A stretch of 64,000 bases of DNA from an uncultured Bacteroidia bacterium (GTDB lineage Bacteria > Bacteroidota > Bacteroidia > Bacteroidales > UBA932): contig CACXMA010000011.1 in NCBI GenBank assembly GCA_902768665.1, positions 35,545 to 99,544 on the forward strand, given 5' to 3'. Position numbers and translations under genes: made by a program. Positions 23,424-31,887 of the stretch are shown here, one piece after another (position 1 is the first letter of the stretch; each line of letters starts with the position of its first letter). Under the pieces are notes generated by a model. The model did no database searches. It saw only the letters and a program-made list of their open reading frames with translations, and was not told the DNA's origin.

Positions 23424-25172
23424 ATGAAAAATACCTTTAAATATATTGCTCTTTCCGTCGCCGTTCTGATCGGCGCCGCTTCCTGCGAGAAGTTCCTGGA
23501 CCGTCCTTCCGAGGACTCCTACAACTCCTCCAACTTCTACCAGGACGAACAGCAGTGCATCCAGGGTGTCAACTACCTTTACAACTCTCCCTGGTATGAC
23601 GTGATCCGCGGCTTCTACCGTGTAGGCGAGTGCTTCTCCGGCAACTACTACATGGGTTCCAGCCCGTACCTCCAGTTCACCGTGAACGGTTCCGACAAGG
23701 AACTCCGCGACATGTCCAGCTCCCTGTGGGCTGTCAACGCCAACGCCATCACGGTCTACAACCGCCTCAAACAGACTTCCGGCATCGACAAGGACGTCCT
23801 GGAGATGTGCGAGGGCGAGGCCCTTGTCTGGAAGGCCTTCGCTTATTTCTTCCTCGTCCGCAGCTTCGGTGACGTTCCGATCGTCCACGACATGTCCGCC
23901 ATGCTCGCCTCGAACGACTACAACACCGTTTACAAGGCTCCGAAGGCCCAGGTCTACGAGTACATCGTGATGCTCCTGGACAAGGCCAAGGAACTCCTTC
24001 CGAAGAAAGTCGCCAACAAGGACGGCCGCATCGACTACTACAGCGCCGAAGCCCTCCAGGCGAAAGTCTACCTCCAGAAGGCCGGCGTCAGCGGTCAGCT
24101 GAACCAGGAAGACCTCGACAAGGCGGCCGAGCTGGCCAAGGATGTGATCGAGAATTCCGGCCGCGAGCTCCTCGAGGTCTACTCCGACAACTTCCGCATG
24201 CAGAACAACAAGAACCTCGAAGCCCTCATCTCCTGGCACTGGGATGCTTCCGCGCAGCCTTGGACTGCACAGAACTCCTTCCAGAGCGACCTCGGCATGA
24301 ACGGTTTCGACGAGTTCGGTGATGTCTGGGGACAGTGGAACGGTCCTTCCATCGCCCTCGCCGACCAGTTCGGCGTCAGCGCCACGCAGGATCCCGCTAC
24401 CCGCAGCGACGTCGACACCCGCCGCAAGGCTACGATGATGCTCGCCGGCGATACCTACGACTATTTCTGGACGACGAACGGCGGTTTCGACTACCTCCGC
24501 TTCTTCTATGACGACAATTACGGCCCGTCCGGCACCACCAATGCCTCCGACAAGAGCATGAACAGCCCGACCGGCGCCGCCTGCGTCAAGTTCCTCTATG
24601 GTGACGGCAACGACCACATGGCCGCCCTCGGCGTTTCCGCCGGCCGTATGGCTTACGGTCTGTCGACCCATATCCTCCGTCTTGCCGACGTGTATCTGAT
24701 CTACTGCGAGGCCAAACTTCACGGTCCGGGTTCCACCACGACGGATGCCGATGCCTGCCGTTACTACAACGCCATCCGCAACCGCGCCATCCCCGGTGCC
24801 GTCAGCGCCAAGACCTCCATCACCTTCGAGGAAGTCTTCAAAGAGCGCAACCTCGAGCTTGCCATGGAAGGCGACCGCTGGTATGACTACGTCCGCGTAG
24901 GTTACTACAATCCGGACTTCGCCGTCGCCGACATCCAGGCCCAGCGCCGCAACGCCTGGCTTGGCTCGCTCAACGACGTCTACAAGGCCTACTACGAGAA
25001 CGGTGTCTGGGACGCTTCCGCGATTACCTACAACACGGATGAATTCACCCCGACCGCCGATGCCATCAAGGCGAAACTCGCCGCCCTGCCTTTCCCGTCC
25101 GAGGACGTGGTCTACAACCCGAACCTCGAGGCCGATCCGCAGGAGTTCGATCTTTCCACTATCAAGTTCTAA
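23424..25172 (+). CDS. susD: SusD/RagB family nutrient-binding lipoprotein
   Basis: A 582-residue surface lipoprotein with signal and lipobox G-A-A-S-C (Cys about residue 21), followed by E-K-F-L-D-R-P-S, the common start of mature SusD proteins. Helical TPR-like segments in the first half and the C-terminal pattern C-R-Y-Y-N-A-I-R-N-R-A with F-K-E-R-N-L-E-L-A-M-E-G-D-R-W-Y-D are diagnostic. It binds glycan and acts as the hinged lid of SusC. It lies 18 bases after susC. The closing residues D-P-Q-E-F-D-L-S-T-I are usual for the family. Confidence 0.95.
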   Translation: MKNTFKYIALSVAVLIGAASCEKFLDRPSEDSYNSSNFYQDEQQCIQGVNYLYNSPWYDVIRGFYRVGECFSGNYYMGSSPYLQFTVNGSDKELRDMSSSLWAVNANAITVYNRLKQTSGIDKDVLEMCEGEALVWKAFAYFFLVRSFGDVPIVHDMSAMLASNDYNTVYKAPKAQVYEYIVMLLDKAKELLPKKVANKDGRIDYYSAEALQAKVYLQKAGVSGQLNQEDLDKAAELAKDVIENSGRELLEVYSDNFRMQNNKNLEALISWHWDASAQPWTAQNSFQSDLGMNGFDEFGDVWGQWNGPSIALADQFGVSATQDPATRSDVDTRRKATMMLAGDTYDYFWTTNGGFDYLRFFYDDNYGPSGTTNASDKSMNSPTGAACVKFLYGDGNDHMAALGVSAGRMAYGLSTHILRLADVYLIYCEAKLHGPGSTTTDADACRYYNAIRNRAIPGAVSAKTSITFEEVFKERNLELAMEGDRWYDYVRVGYYNPDFAVADIQAQRRNAWLGSLNDVYKAYYENGVWDASAITYNTDEFTPTADAIKAKLAALPFPSEDVVYNPNLEADPQEFDLSTIKF

Positions 25173-25190
25173 TCCTTAGCACACACTCAG

Positions 25191-26510
25191 ATGAAAAGTA
25201 TCATTACCAAAACCGGTCTCTACGCCGCGGCCCTCATGACCCTGGCCCTCGGTTTCACCGCGTGTGAGGATGAACCCGACCGCTTCGAGCTTGCCGACGG
25301 CACGCCGACCGTATACTATGTCCGCCCGATCAACGTCGAAGCGGCCGACTCCCTGCTGACCAGCGCCTATATGGGCAACAGCATCTGCATCGTCGGTGAC
25401 AATCTCCGCAGCGTCTACAAGCTGTTCTTCAACGACCAGCAGGCCGTGCTGAACAACAGCTACATGACGGATCACACCATCCTCGTCGATGTCCCGAACG
25501 AGATTCCGAACGAGGTTTCCAACCTGATGTACCTCATCACCAAAGACCGCGACACCGTGAAGTTCGACTTCAACGTCCTCGTTCCGGCTCCGACCATCTC
25601 CTCGATGTCCTGCGAATATGCCGCTGTCGGCAGCGTTGCAACGCTCTACGGCGACTACTTCGTGGATGACCCGAACGTTCCGCTCAAGGTCTTTGTGGGT
25701 GACACCGAGGCCCAGATCAAGAACATCACCAAGGGTGCCATCGACTTCGTCGTCCCCGACGAGAAGGATGTACCCGTCAAGGTGACCAACATCTACGGTG
25801 AGGCCACTTCCGTGTTCCACTACAAGGATGCCCGGGGCATGCTCTTCAACTTCGACACCGACCCGCACCCGGCCAACCACGGCTGGCACGCCCAGGTCAT
25901 CGAAACCGACGAGACCGCCATTGACGGAAAGTTCCTGCGCTTTGGTGCTGCTGACGTGACGATGAGCGAGGACGGCGGCTGGGACGACGGCCACTTCTCC
26001 TTCGAATACTGGCCCGGTGACTGGGACGACCCGGTGACCTATGCCGACAGCCCCCGTCTGACTGATTTCGCCGACTTCTCCGACTGGCAGAACATGTCGC
26101 TCAAGTTCGAGCTCTACATCCCTTCATCCAACCCCTGGATGGCCGGTTCCATGCAGCTGATCGTGGGCGGTGTCGAGAAGATTTCCGGCGGCGCTGCCGG
26201 TGCGACCGACATCTACGGCAAGACCCTCGCCGGTGCGAATAACACCTTCTTCAACGGCAACGACCTCCCGCGTGGTCTCTACACGCCCTGGGCCGCGACC
26301 GGTTCCTTCGACACGGGTGACCAGTGGATTACGGTTACCGTTCCTTACAGCAACTTCATCTACGGCTCTGACGGTACCATCTCCGGCGGAAGCCTGTCCG
26401 CTGAGGACTTCACCTCCCTGACGATCTTCGTCTGGAGCGGCGGCAACAAGGGTACCGAATGCAAGCCGATCATGAAGATTGACAACATCCGTGCTGTCCC
26501 TAACAAATAA
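25191..26510 (+). CDS. Surface glycan-binding lipoprotein with IPT domains (SGBP-like)
   Basis: A 439-residue lipoprotein (lipobox G-F-T-A-C, Cys about 25). The first part contains IPT/TIG-like repeats (G-N-S-I-C-I-V-G-D-N-L and G-S-V-A-T-L-Y-G-D-Y-F), and the C-terminal 230 residues form a carbohydrate-binding region with many tryptophans (W-P-G-D-W-D-D, S-D-W-Q-N-M-S), resembling the SGBP_B xylan/xyloglucan-binding-type proteins. It would present glycan to SusCD at the surface. It sits 18 bases after susD in the position usual for SusE/F-like proteins. Confidence 0.8.
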   Translation: MKSIITKTGLYAAALMTLALGFTACEDEPDRFELADGTPTVYYVRPINVEAADSLLTSAYMGNSICIVGDNLRSVYKLFFNDQQAVLNNSYMTDHTILVDVPNEIPNEVSNLMYLITKDRDTVKFDFNVLVPAPTISSMSCEYAAVGSVATLYGDYFVDDPNVPLKVFVGDTEAQIKNITKGAIDFVVPDEKDVPVKVTNIYGEATSVFHYKDARGMLFNFDTDPHPANHGWHAQVIETDETAIDGKFLRFGAADVTMSEDGGWDDGHFSFEYWPGDWDDPVTYADSPRLTDFADFSDWQNMSLKFELYIPSSNPWMAGSMQLIVGGVEKISGGAAGATDIYGKTLAGANNTFFNGNDLPRGLYTPWAATGSFDTGDQWITVTVPYSNFIYGSDGTISGGSLSAEDFTSLTIFVWSGGNKGTECKPIMKIDNIRAVPNK

Positions 26511-26523
26511 TTGAATCACGAAA

Positions 26524-28893
26524 ATGAAAAAGATATTCCAATTTGCAGCCATTCTGGGCGCTTTTGCGCTGCTTGCCTCTTCCTGCAACAAGGACGAGCT
26601 GAGCACCGAGCAGTTTGAAGGCGACGCCGTCGTCCTTCAGGCTTACGGCCCGCAGCCCGTGGTGCGCGGGGGACAGCTCCGCTTCGTCGGTTCGAATCTG
26701 GACAAGGTCGTCTCCGTGACGATTCCGGACAACAACGTGATCACCGACATCGAAGTGGTCGCCTCCGGCAAGCACTCCGAGATCCGCGTCACGGTCCCGA
26801 AAGAGACCGCCGCTCCCGGCTATCCCGTGCTGACCCTTGCCGACGGCACGACCCTCACCGGCAAGACCCTCCTCAGCTATTCCGAGCCGATCACCATCGA
26901 GTCCTTCAGCCCGGCCGAGATTCTCCCCGGCGAGACCCTCACCATCAAGGGCGACTATCTCAACCTCATCCACGAGGTCGTGTTCACCGACAAGGTGAAG
27001 GTTTCCGAGGAGGCTTTCACGGCCCACAGCCGCTATGAGATCAAGGTCGTTGTTCCCGAGACCGCTCAGACCGGCAAGTTCGCCATCGGTACCGTCGACG
27101 AAATCGCCGCTGGTGACGATGACGCCCTGCTGAAAACCCTCAATCTCATCCAGTCCGAAACCGAACTCGTTGTCAAGACCGCCGAAGGTAAACTCGCCGC
27201 TACGACCGTCAAGGCCGGCGAGACGGTTACCATCAACGGTACGAACCTCAATCTGACCAAGGGCATCGAGCTCGAAGGCGCTTCCGTCGCTGACTTCGTT
27301 GCCACCGCGACGAAGATTACCTTCACGCTCCCTGCCGCGGCCAAGGACGGCGACGTCATCATGGTCATGGCCTCCGGTGTGGAAGTATCCGCCGGTGCGC
27401 TGACGACCCTGGTTCCGACCGTCACGGCTGTCGCTCCCGCGCCCGTCAAGAACGGTGCCGAGCTGACCATCTCCGGTTCGGATCTCGACCTCGTAACAGG
27501 TGTCGACTTCCCGAATGCCGGCGGTGCGGAGTTCGCTTTCGCTGGCGGAAAGATTACGCTGGCCGTCCCTGAGAAGGCCCAGGAAGGCGACATCACCCTC
27601 AGCCTCGCCAACGGCAAGACCGTCGCCGCCGCCTTCACGCTCGTGAAGCCCACGGTGACCGGTTTCAGCGCCAACCCGGCTTCCGCCGGTTCTGACATTA
27701 CCGTCAGCGGTACCGACCTCGACCTCGTCGCGGCCGTAACCTTCGGCGGCGGCCTCAAAGTCGATGTCACGGCCTCCGAGGATGCCATCACCGTCGCCGT
27801 TCCGACGGCGGCCGAGACCGGTGTCTTCGTGCTGAACCTCAAGAACGGTTCCGACGTCGAGACGATCGAACTCGCCATCGACAAGCCTGCAGGTGCCTAT
27901 ATCCCTGTCTTCCCTGAAGACATGTACGCTCCCGGTTCCATGTTCATCGTGGATATCGAGAACGGCGAGCACCTCACCGGCGTTCAGGTTGACGGTGCCG
28001 ATGTCAATTACATCCTCAGCGGCAGCACGCTCTACCTGCAGATTCCCGACACGGCCCGTCGCGGCAGCGAGCTCACCCTCGTTTCCGACAACGGCAGCGT
28101 CACCTACACGATGAACATCGATCCGGGTGACATCATCGAGACCGTCCTGTTCCAGGGCCCCGTCGACAACGGCAACTGGCAGAACTGGGAGGTTCCCGCC
28201 GACACCTACACCAAGGTCGAACTCAAGGCCGGACAGACCATCCGCTACTATGTGACCCTCAAGGACAGCTGGTGGCAGATGCAGTTCTTCGATGGCCACT
28301 GGGGCCAGATGGACGTCGGTTTCGGTAACGGCTACAACGTCAACGCCGGCATCTATGATGCTTCCGAAGGCTTCATCGCCGTGACCCTGACGGACGAGCT
28401 GATCACCCTGCTGACCACCTACACCGACTGGGGCTACTCCGGTATCCTCCAGTGGGAGAACCTCGCCCTCGAAAAGATTACCTACTATGAGGACAATTCC
28501 GACGGTACGGAAATCTGGAGCGGTCCGGTGGAAATCACCTGGGGCGACGGCGGCCGCGTGGCCCTGCCGACAGCTGCCTTCCAGGTCGCCAAGGCCGGTC
28601 AGAAACTCCGCCTGTTCTATACCCAGAAGCAGGATGTGTGGGCCCAGGCCCAGGTCAATGACGCCAACTGGACGACCATCGACCTTTCCGCCGACGGCCT
28701 CGCGAACCCGATCGTTCCGACGGACATCTACGGCTGGTTCTCCGACGGCATCCTCGACCGCTGCACGGAGATCACCCTTACCCAGGATCTGCTGGACCAC
28801 CTGACCACCGCTACCACCGAGTACGAAGGGGTCGTCTGTTCCATCATCATCCAGGGAAGCGACCTGATCTTCAACAAGGTTACCATCAAGTAA
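26524..28893 (+). CDS. Large multi-IPT surface glycan-binding lipoprotein
   Basis: A 789-residue lipoprotein (A-S-S-C, Cys about 21). At least five IPT/TIG-like modules can be seen in the first 450 residues, marked by recurring strands such as L-T-I-K-G-D-Y-L-N-L, V-T-I-N-G-T-N-L-N-L, L-T-I-S-G-S-D-L-D-L and I-T-V-S-G-T-D-L-D-L. The last 260 residues hold two related modules starting near T-V-L-F-Q-G-P-V and E-I-W-S-G-P-V, each rich in Trp and likely to bind glycan. No catalytic motif is visible. It may be a long stalk with two binding heads, an inference from the repeats. A strong hairpin follows the gene. Confidence 0.75.
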   Translation: MKKIFQFAAILGAFALLASSCNKDELSTEQFEGDAVVLQAYGPQPVVRGGQLRFVGSNLDKVVSVTIPDNNVITDIEVVASGKHSEIRVTVPKETAAPGYPVLTLADGTTLTGKTLLSYSEPITIESFSPAEILPGETLTIKGDYLNLIHEVVFTDKVKVSEEAFTAHSRYEIKVVVPETAQTGKFAIGTVDEIAAGDDDALLKTLNLIQSETELVVKTAEGKLAATTVKAGETVTINGTNLNLTKGIELEGASVADFVATATKITFTLPAAAKDGDVIMVMASGVEVSAGALTTLVPTVTAVAPAPVKNGAELTISGSDLDLVTGVDFPNAGGAEFAFAGGKITLAVPEKAQEGDITLSLANGKTVAAAFTLVKPTVTGFSANPASAGSDITVSGTDLDLVAAVTFGGGLKVDVTASEDAITVAVPTAAETGVFVLNLKNGSDVETIELAIDKPAGAYIPVFPEDMYAPGSMFIVDIENGEHLTGVQVDGADVNYILSGSTLYLQIPDTARRGSELTLVSDNGSVTYTMNIDPGDIIETVLFQGPVDNGNWQNWEVPADTYTKVELKAGQTIRYYVTLKDSWWQMQFFDGHWGQMDVGFGNGYNVNAGIYDASEGFIAVTLTDELITLLTTYTDWGYSGILQWENLALEKITYYEDNSDGTEIWSGPVEITWGDGGRVALPTAAFQVAKAGQKLRLFYTQKQDVWAQAQVNDANWTTIDLSADGLANPIVPTDIYGWFSDGILDRCTEITLTQDLLDHLTTATTEYEGVVCSIIIQGSDLIFNKVTIK

Positions 28894-28906
28894 ACCTACT
28901 ATCAAT

Positions 28907-28932
28907 CCGGAGGGGCCTGACCGCCCCTCCGG
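28907..28932 (+). other. Intercistronic hairpin between binding and enzyme genes
   Basis: CCGGAGGGGC and GCCCCTCCGG pair perfectly over 10 bp with a six-base loop and no T-tract. It lies in the 48-bp gap between the second binding protein and the first GH26. It could protect the upstream susCD mRNA from 3' decay or lower read-through into the enzyme genes. Confidence 0.65.
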
Positions 28933-28941
28933 GTTCCAGCT

Positions 28942-30336
28942 ATGAAAAAATTATTTGCATTTTTAGCCTTTGCGGCCTGTCTGGTCGCCTGTTCCAAGGA
29001 CGAGTCAGATCCGGAATTCGACCCGCCGAAGCCGCCTGCGGCCATCAGCCTCAGCGCAAACTCCTTCACAGTCCCTTATCAGGGCGAAACCCTGACGCTG
29101 ACCGTTACCGCGCCGCAGCGGCCGTCCCTGTCCGGCCAGCCGGATTGGATCAGCGTCTCGGAAAGCGGCGTCTACAAGGACTATGAGCTCCGCTTCGACC
29201 TGAAGGTCGCCGCGAATACTTCCGCCGAAGAGAGAAGCGTCACGCTGACGGTCCACTCCGGGAGCCTTTCCCAGACGCTGTCCATCCGGCAGTCCGCTCT
29301 CGAGCAGCCTCATCTGAATATCGATCCCGGTCTGACCGCGAAAACCTCCTCTGCCGCTGCCGTAAAGGTCTACGATTTCCTCCGGGAGAATGCCGGTCTC
29401 AAGATGCTCAGCGGCGTCCAGTCCGGCGGCACGGCCAACAACAACGAGCGCATCAACCAGATCTACGGCATGACCGGGAAGCATCCGGCCCTCGCCGGCT
29501 ATGACTACATCTTCCTGCAGTATTCGCCGACGCCGGACAGCTGGAGCTGGAAAGTCAATTACGAGGATATTTCCGCCGCGAAGGAGCAGTGGGCTAATAA
29601 TGGCCTAGTTTCCTTCATGTGGCACTGGAACGTCCCTACGTCCGAGGAAGCCTGGAACAACGGCAAGAACGGCAATTTTGAGGGTTACAACTTCTACTGC
29701 AAGGACACCGCCTTCAGCATTGAGCGCGCGCTGACCGAGGGAACATGGGAGCATGATTTCATCCTCCAGGACATCGAAAAGGTCGCCGGCTATCTCAAAC
29801 TGCTGCAGGCGGAAGGAATTCCCGTGCTGTGGCGTCCGCTTCATGAGGCCGCCGGCAACTACACGCTTTACGGCAGTAACGGCGCCTGGTTCTGGTGGGG
29901 CCGTGGCGGCGCTGAGCCCTGCAAGGCGCTGTGGAAGCTGCTTCGCGACAAGCTGGAAGGGGAGTACGGTCTCGACAACCTGATCTGGGTGTGGACGCTC
30001 GATGCGACCGTCGGCGCCGAGGCGGATTATGCGAAATGGTACCCCGGGAACGACCTCGTGGACATCGTCGGCGTGGACATCTATGCGGAGGATACGGAAG
30101 CCAAGGCGCGTCAGTACCAGGCCGCCGTGGCGCTCTCCGGCGGCAGGAAACTCGTCACCGTCAGCGAGTGCGGCAATATTCCTGATCCCGAGAAATGCAT
30201 TGTGGCCGGACAGACCTGGAGCTGGTTCCTGACCTGGGACCTCGAATCCTATAAACTCAATACGGAATCATATTGGAAAACCCTGATGGCCTCGCCGATG
30301 GTCCTGACCCGCGAACAGATGCCGTCTTTTAAATAA
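28942..30336 (+). CDS. BACON-GH26 endo-beta-mannanase, lipoprotein
   Basis: A 464-residue lipoprotein (C-L-V-A-C, Cys about 17). Residues 30-115 form a BACON domain (F-T-V-P-Y-Q-G-E-T-L-T-L-T-V, P-D-W-I-S-V). The GH26 barrel follows, with acid/base E302 in R-P-L-H-E and nucleophile E409 in V-S-E-C-G; M-L-S-G-V-Q and S-F-M-W-H-W are also typical. GH26 enzymes cut beta-1,4-mannan. The BACON domain is thought to act as a spacer or surface tether. This is the first of three consecutive genes with a BACON domain, and the 30-kDa catalytic parts differ between them. Confidence 0.85.
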   Translation: MKKLFAFLAFAACLVACSKDESDPEFDPPKPPAAISLSANSFTVPYQGETLTLTVTAPQRPSLSGQPDWISVSESGVYKDYELRFDLKVAANTSAEERSVTLTVHSGSLSQTLSIRQSALEQPHLNIDPGLTAKTSSAAAVKVYDFLRENAGLKMLSGVQSGGTANNNERINQIYGMTGKHPALAGYDYIFLQYSPTPDSWSWKVNYEDISAAKEQWANNGLVSFMWHWNVPTSEEAWNNGKNGNFEGYNFYCKDTAFSIERALTEGTWEHDFILQDIEKVAGYLKLLQAEGIPVLWRPLHEAAGNYTLYGSNGAWFWWGRGGAEPCKALWKLLRDKLEGEYGLDNLIWVWTLDATVGAEADYAKWYPGNDLVDIVGVDIYAEDTEAKARQYQAAVALSGGRKLVTVSECGNIPDPEKCIVAGQTWSWFLTWDLESYKLNTESYWKTLMASPMVLTREQMPSFK

Positions 30337-30345
30337 TATATGTAT

Positions 30346-31878
30346 ATGAAACGATCTCACCGCTGGATCATCCTTTCCTGGGCCCTTGTTTCCTCGCTTT
30401 GCTGCTGCGGCAAGAGCGATGACGGGGGAGAAGAGAAGAATACAACCCCTGCCGCTCCGACGGCCATTACCCTGACGCCCGCATCCCTGGACGCAGCGGC
30501 CGAGGGAGGCGCACTGACCGTTACGATCAAGGCTCCGGCACGTCCGAAAATCAGCAATCTGCCCTCCTGGATCACCGTTACCGACGGCACCTTCAAAGAT
30601 TTCCAGATTACGATGACGCTCAATATCGTCCGGAACGACGCCTATGAAACCCGCTCCGCGGATCTGACCGTGACGGCCTCCGGCGCCGCCGACGTCACGC
30701 TGCGGGTCACACAGGCCGCGAGAGAAGCCATCACAGACCCCTCTCTTCCCGACAATGCCGCCGTCCGGCGCCAGCTGGAGCTCGGTATCGGATGGAACAT
30801 GGGCAACCAGCTGGATGCCTTTGCGAACAACGTCGCCAACGAAACCTGCTGGGGAAACAAAGCCGCCACGCAGGCGACCTTCGACGGCGTGAAAGCGGCC
30901 GGCTTCATGAGCGTCCGCATCCCCGTGACGTGGATGGGGCACATCGGAGAAGCGCCGGACTACCTGATCGAAGAAGCCTGGATGGAGAGAGTCGCCGAAG
31001 TGGTCGGTTATGCCAAAACGGCCGGACTCAACGTCATCCTGAACACGCACCACGACGAGGACCACAACGAAGGCCACTGGCAGAATCTCAAGGGTGCCGT
31101 GGACAATGAGGATACCAACACCCAGGTCAAGCAGGAGATTGCGGCCGTATGGACGCAGATCGCCAACCGGTTCAAGGACGAAGGCGACTACCTCATGCTC
31201 GAGTCCTTCAACGAGCTGATTTACGGCGGAGACTGGTCCATCAACGGCAATGCGGAGAAAAAGTGCGGCGTCATCAACGAGTGGAACCAGGTCTTCGTGG
31301 ATGCCGTGCGTGCAACGGGCGGCAACAACGCGACGCGCTGGCTGGGCGTGCCCGGCTATGCCGCGAATCCCGGCTACCTGAAATACCTCACCGTGCCGAA
31401 CGATCCGGCCGGAAAGATCATGGTCGCTTTCCACTGCTACGATCCCTACGACTACACCATTGGCGACAAGCAGCTGGCCAACTGGGGCCACAGCGGCAAC
31501 GCCTACCCCCGCGGCGAAGAGGAAATCAAGGAACTGTTCAACGGCCTTTACAAGACCTACGTCGCGAACAGTATTCCCATCTATATGGGAGAATTCGGCT
31601 GCTCGTTCCGCTCCAAGAGCGATACGACCCGCTGGAACTTCTTCCTCTATTACCTGGAGTATGTGACCAAGGCCGCCCGCGTGTTCGGCATTCCCGCCTT
31701 CCTCTGGGACAACGGCGCGGAAGGCTCCGGCAAGGAAAGGCACGGCTACATCAACCATGGTACCGGCGCCTATATGGGCAGCAGCAAGGAAGCGGTCGAG
31801 GTCATCGTGAAGGCCTGGACTTCCACCGACGCCTCCTATACTCTCCAGTCCGTTTACGACAGCGCTCCGAGTCTCTGA
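30346..31878 (+). CDS. BACON-GH5 endo-glucanase/xyloglucanase-like enzyme, lipoprotein
   Basis: A 510-residue protein with a lipoprotein signal (S-L-C-C-C near residue 21). A BACON domain spans about 30-115 (L-P-S-W-I-T-V-T-D-G-T-F-K-D). The GH5 domain begins G-I-G-W-N-M-G-N-Q-L-D-A and E-T-C-W-G-N, features of subfamily 4, with acid/base E290 in S-F-N-E and nucleophile E416 in M-G-E-F-G. Subfamily 4 contains xyloglucan-specific endoglucanases such as the BACON-GH5 enzyme of the Bacteroides ovatus xyloglucan locus, but also cellulases and mixed-linkage glucanases. Starts at 30340 and 30346 are both possible. Confidence 0.8.
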   Translation: MKRSHRWIILSWALVSSLCCCGKSDDGGEEKNTTPAAPTAITLTPASLDAAAEGGALTVTIKAPARPKISNLPSWITVTDGTFKDFQITMTLNIVRNDAYETRSADLTVTASGAADVTLRVTQAAREAITDPSLPDNAAVRRQLELGIGWNMGNQLDAFANNVANETCWGNKAATQATFDGVKAAGFMSVRIPVTWMGHIGEAPDYLIEEAWMERVAEVVGYAKTAGLNVILNTHHDEDHNEGHWQNLKGAVDNEDTNTQVKQEIAAVWTQIANRFKDEGDYLMLESFNELIYGGDWSINGNAEKKCGVINEWNQVFVDAVRATGGNNATRWLGVPGYAANPGYLKYLTVPNDPAGKIMVAFHCYDPYDYTIGDKQLANWGHSGNAYPRGEEEIKELFNGLYKTYVANSIPIYMGEFGCSFRSKSDTTRWNFFLYYLEYVTKAARVFGIPAFLWDNGAEGSGKERHGYINHGTGAYMGSSKEAVEVIVKAWTSTDASYTLQSVYDSAPSL

Positions 31879-31887
31879 TAGGTCAAG

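Noticed and set aside
26500-28905. 801-codon minus-strand frame
   Set aside because: Antisense to the IPT binding protein; no signal peptide or recognisable domain.
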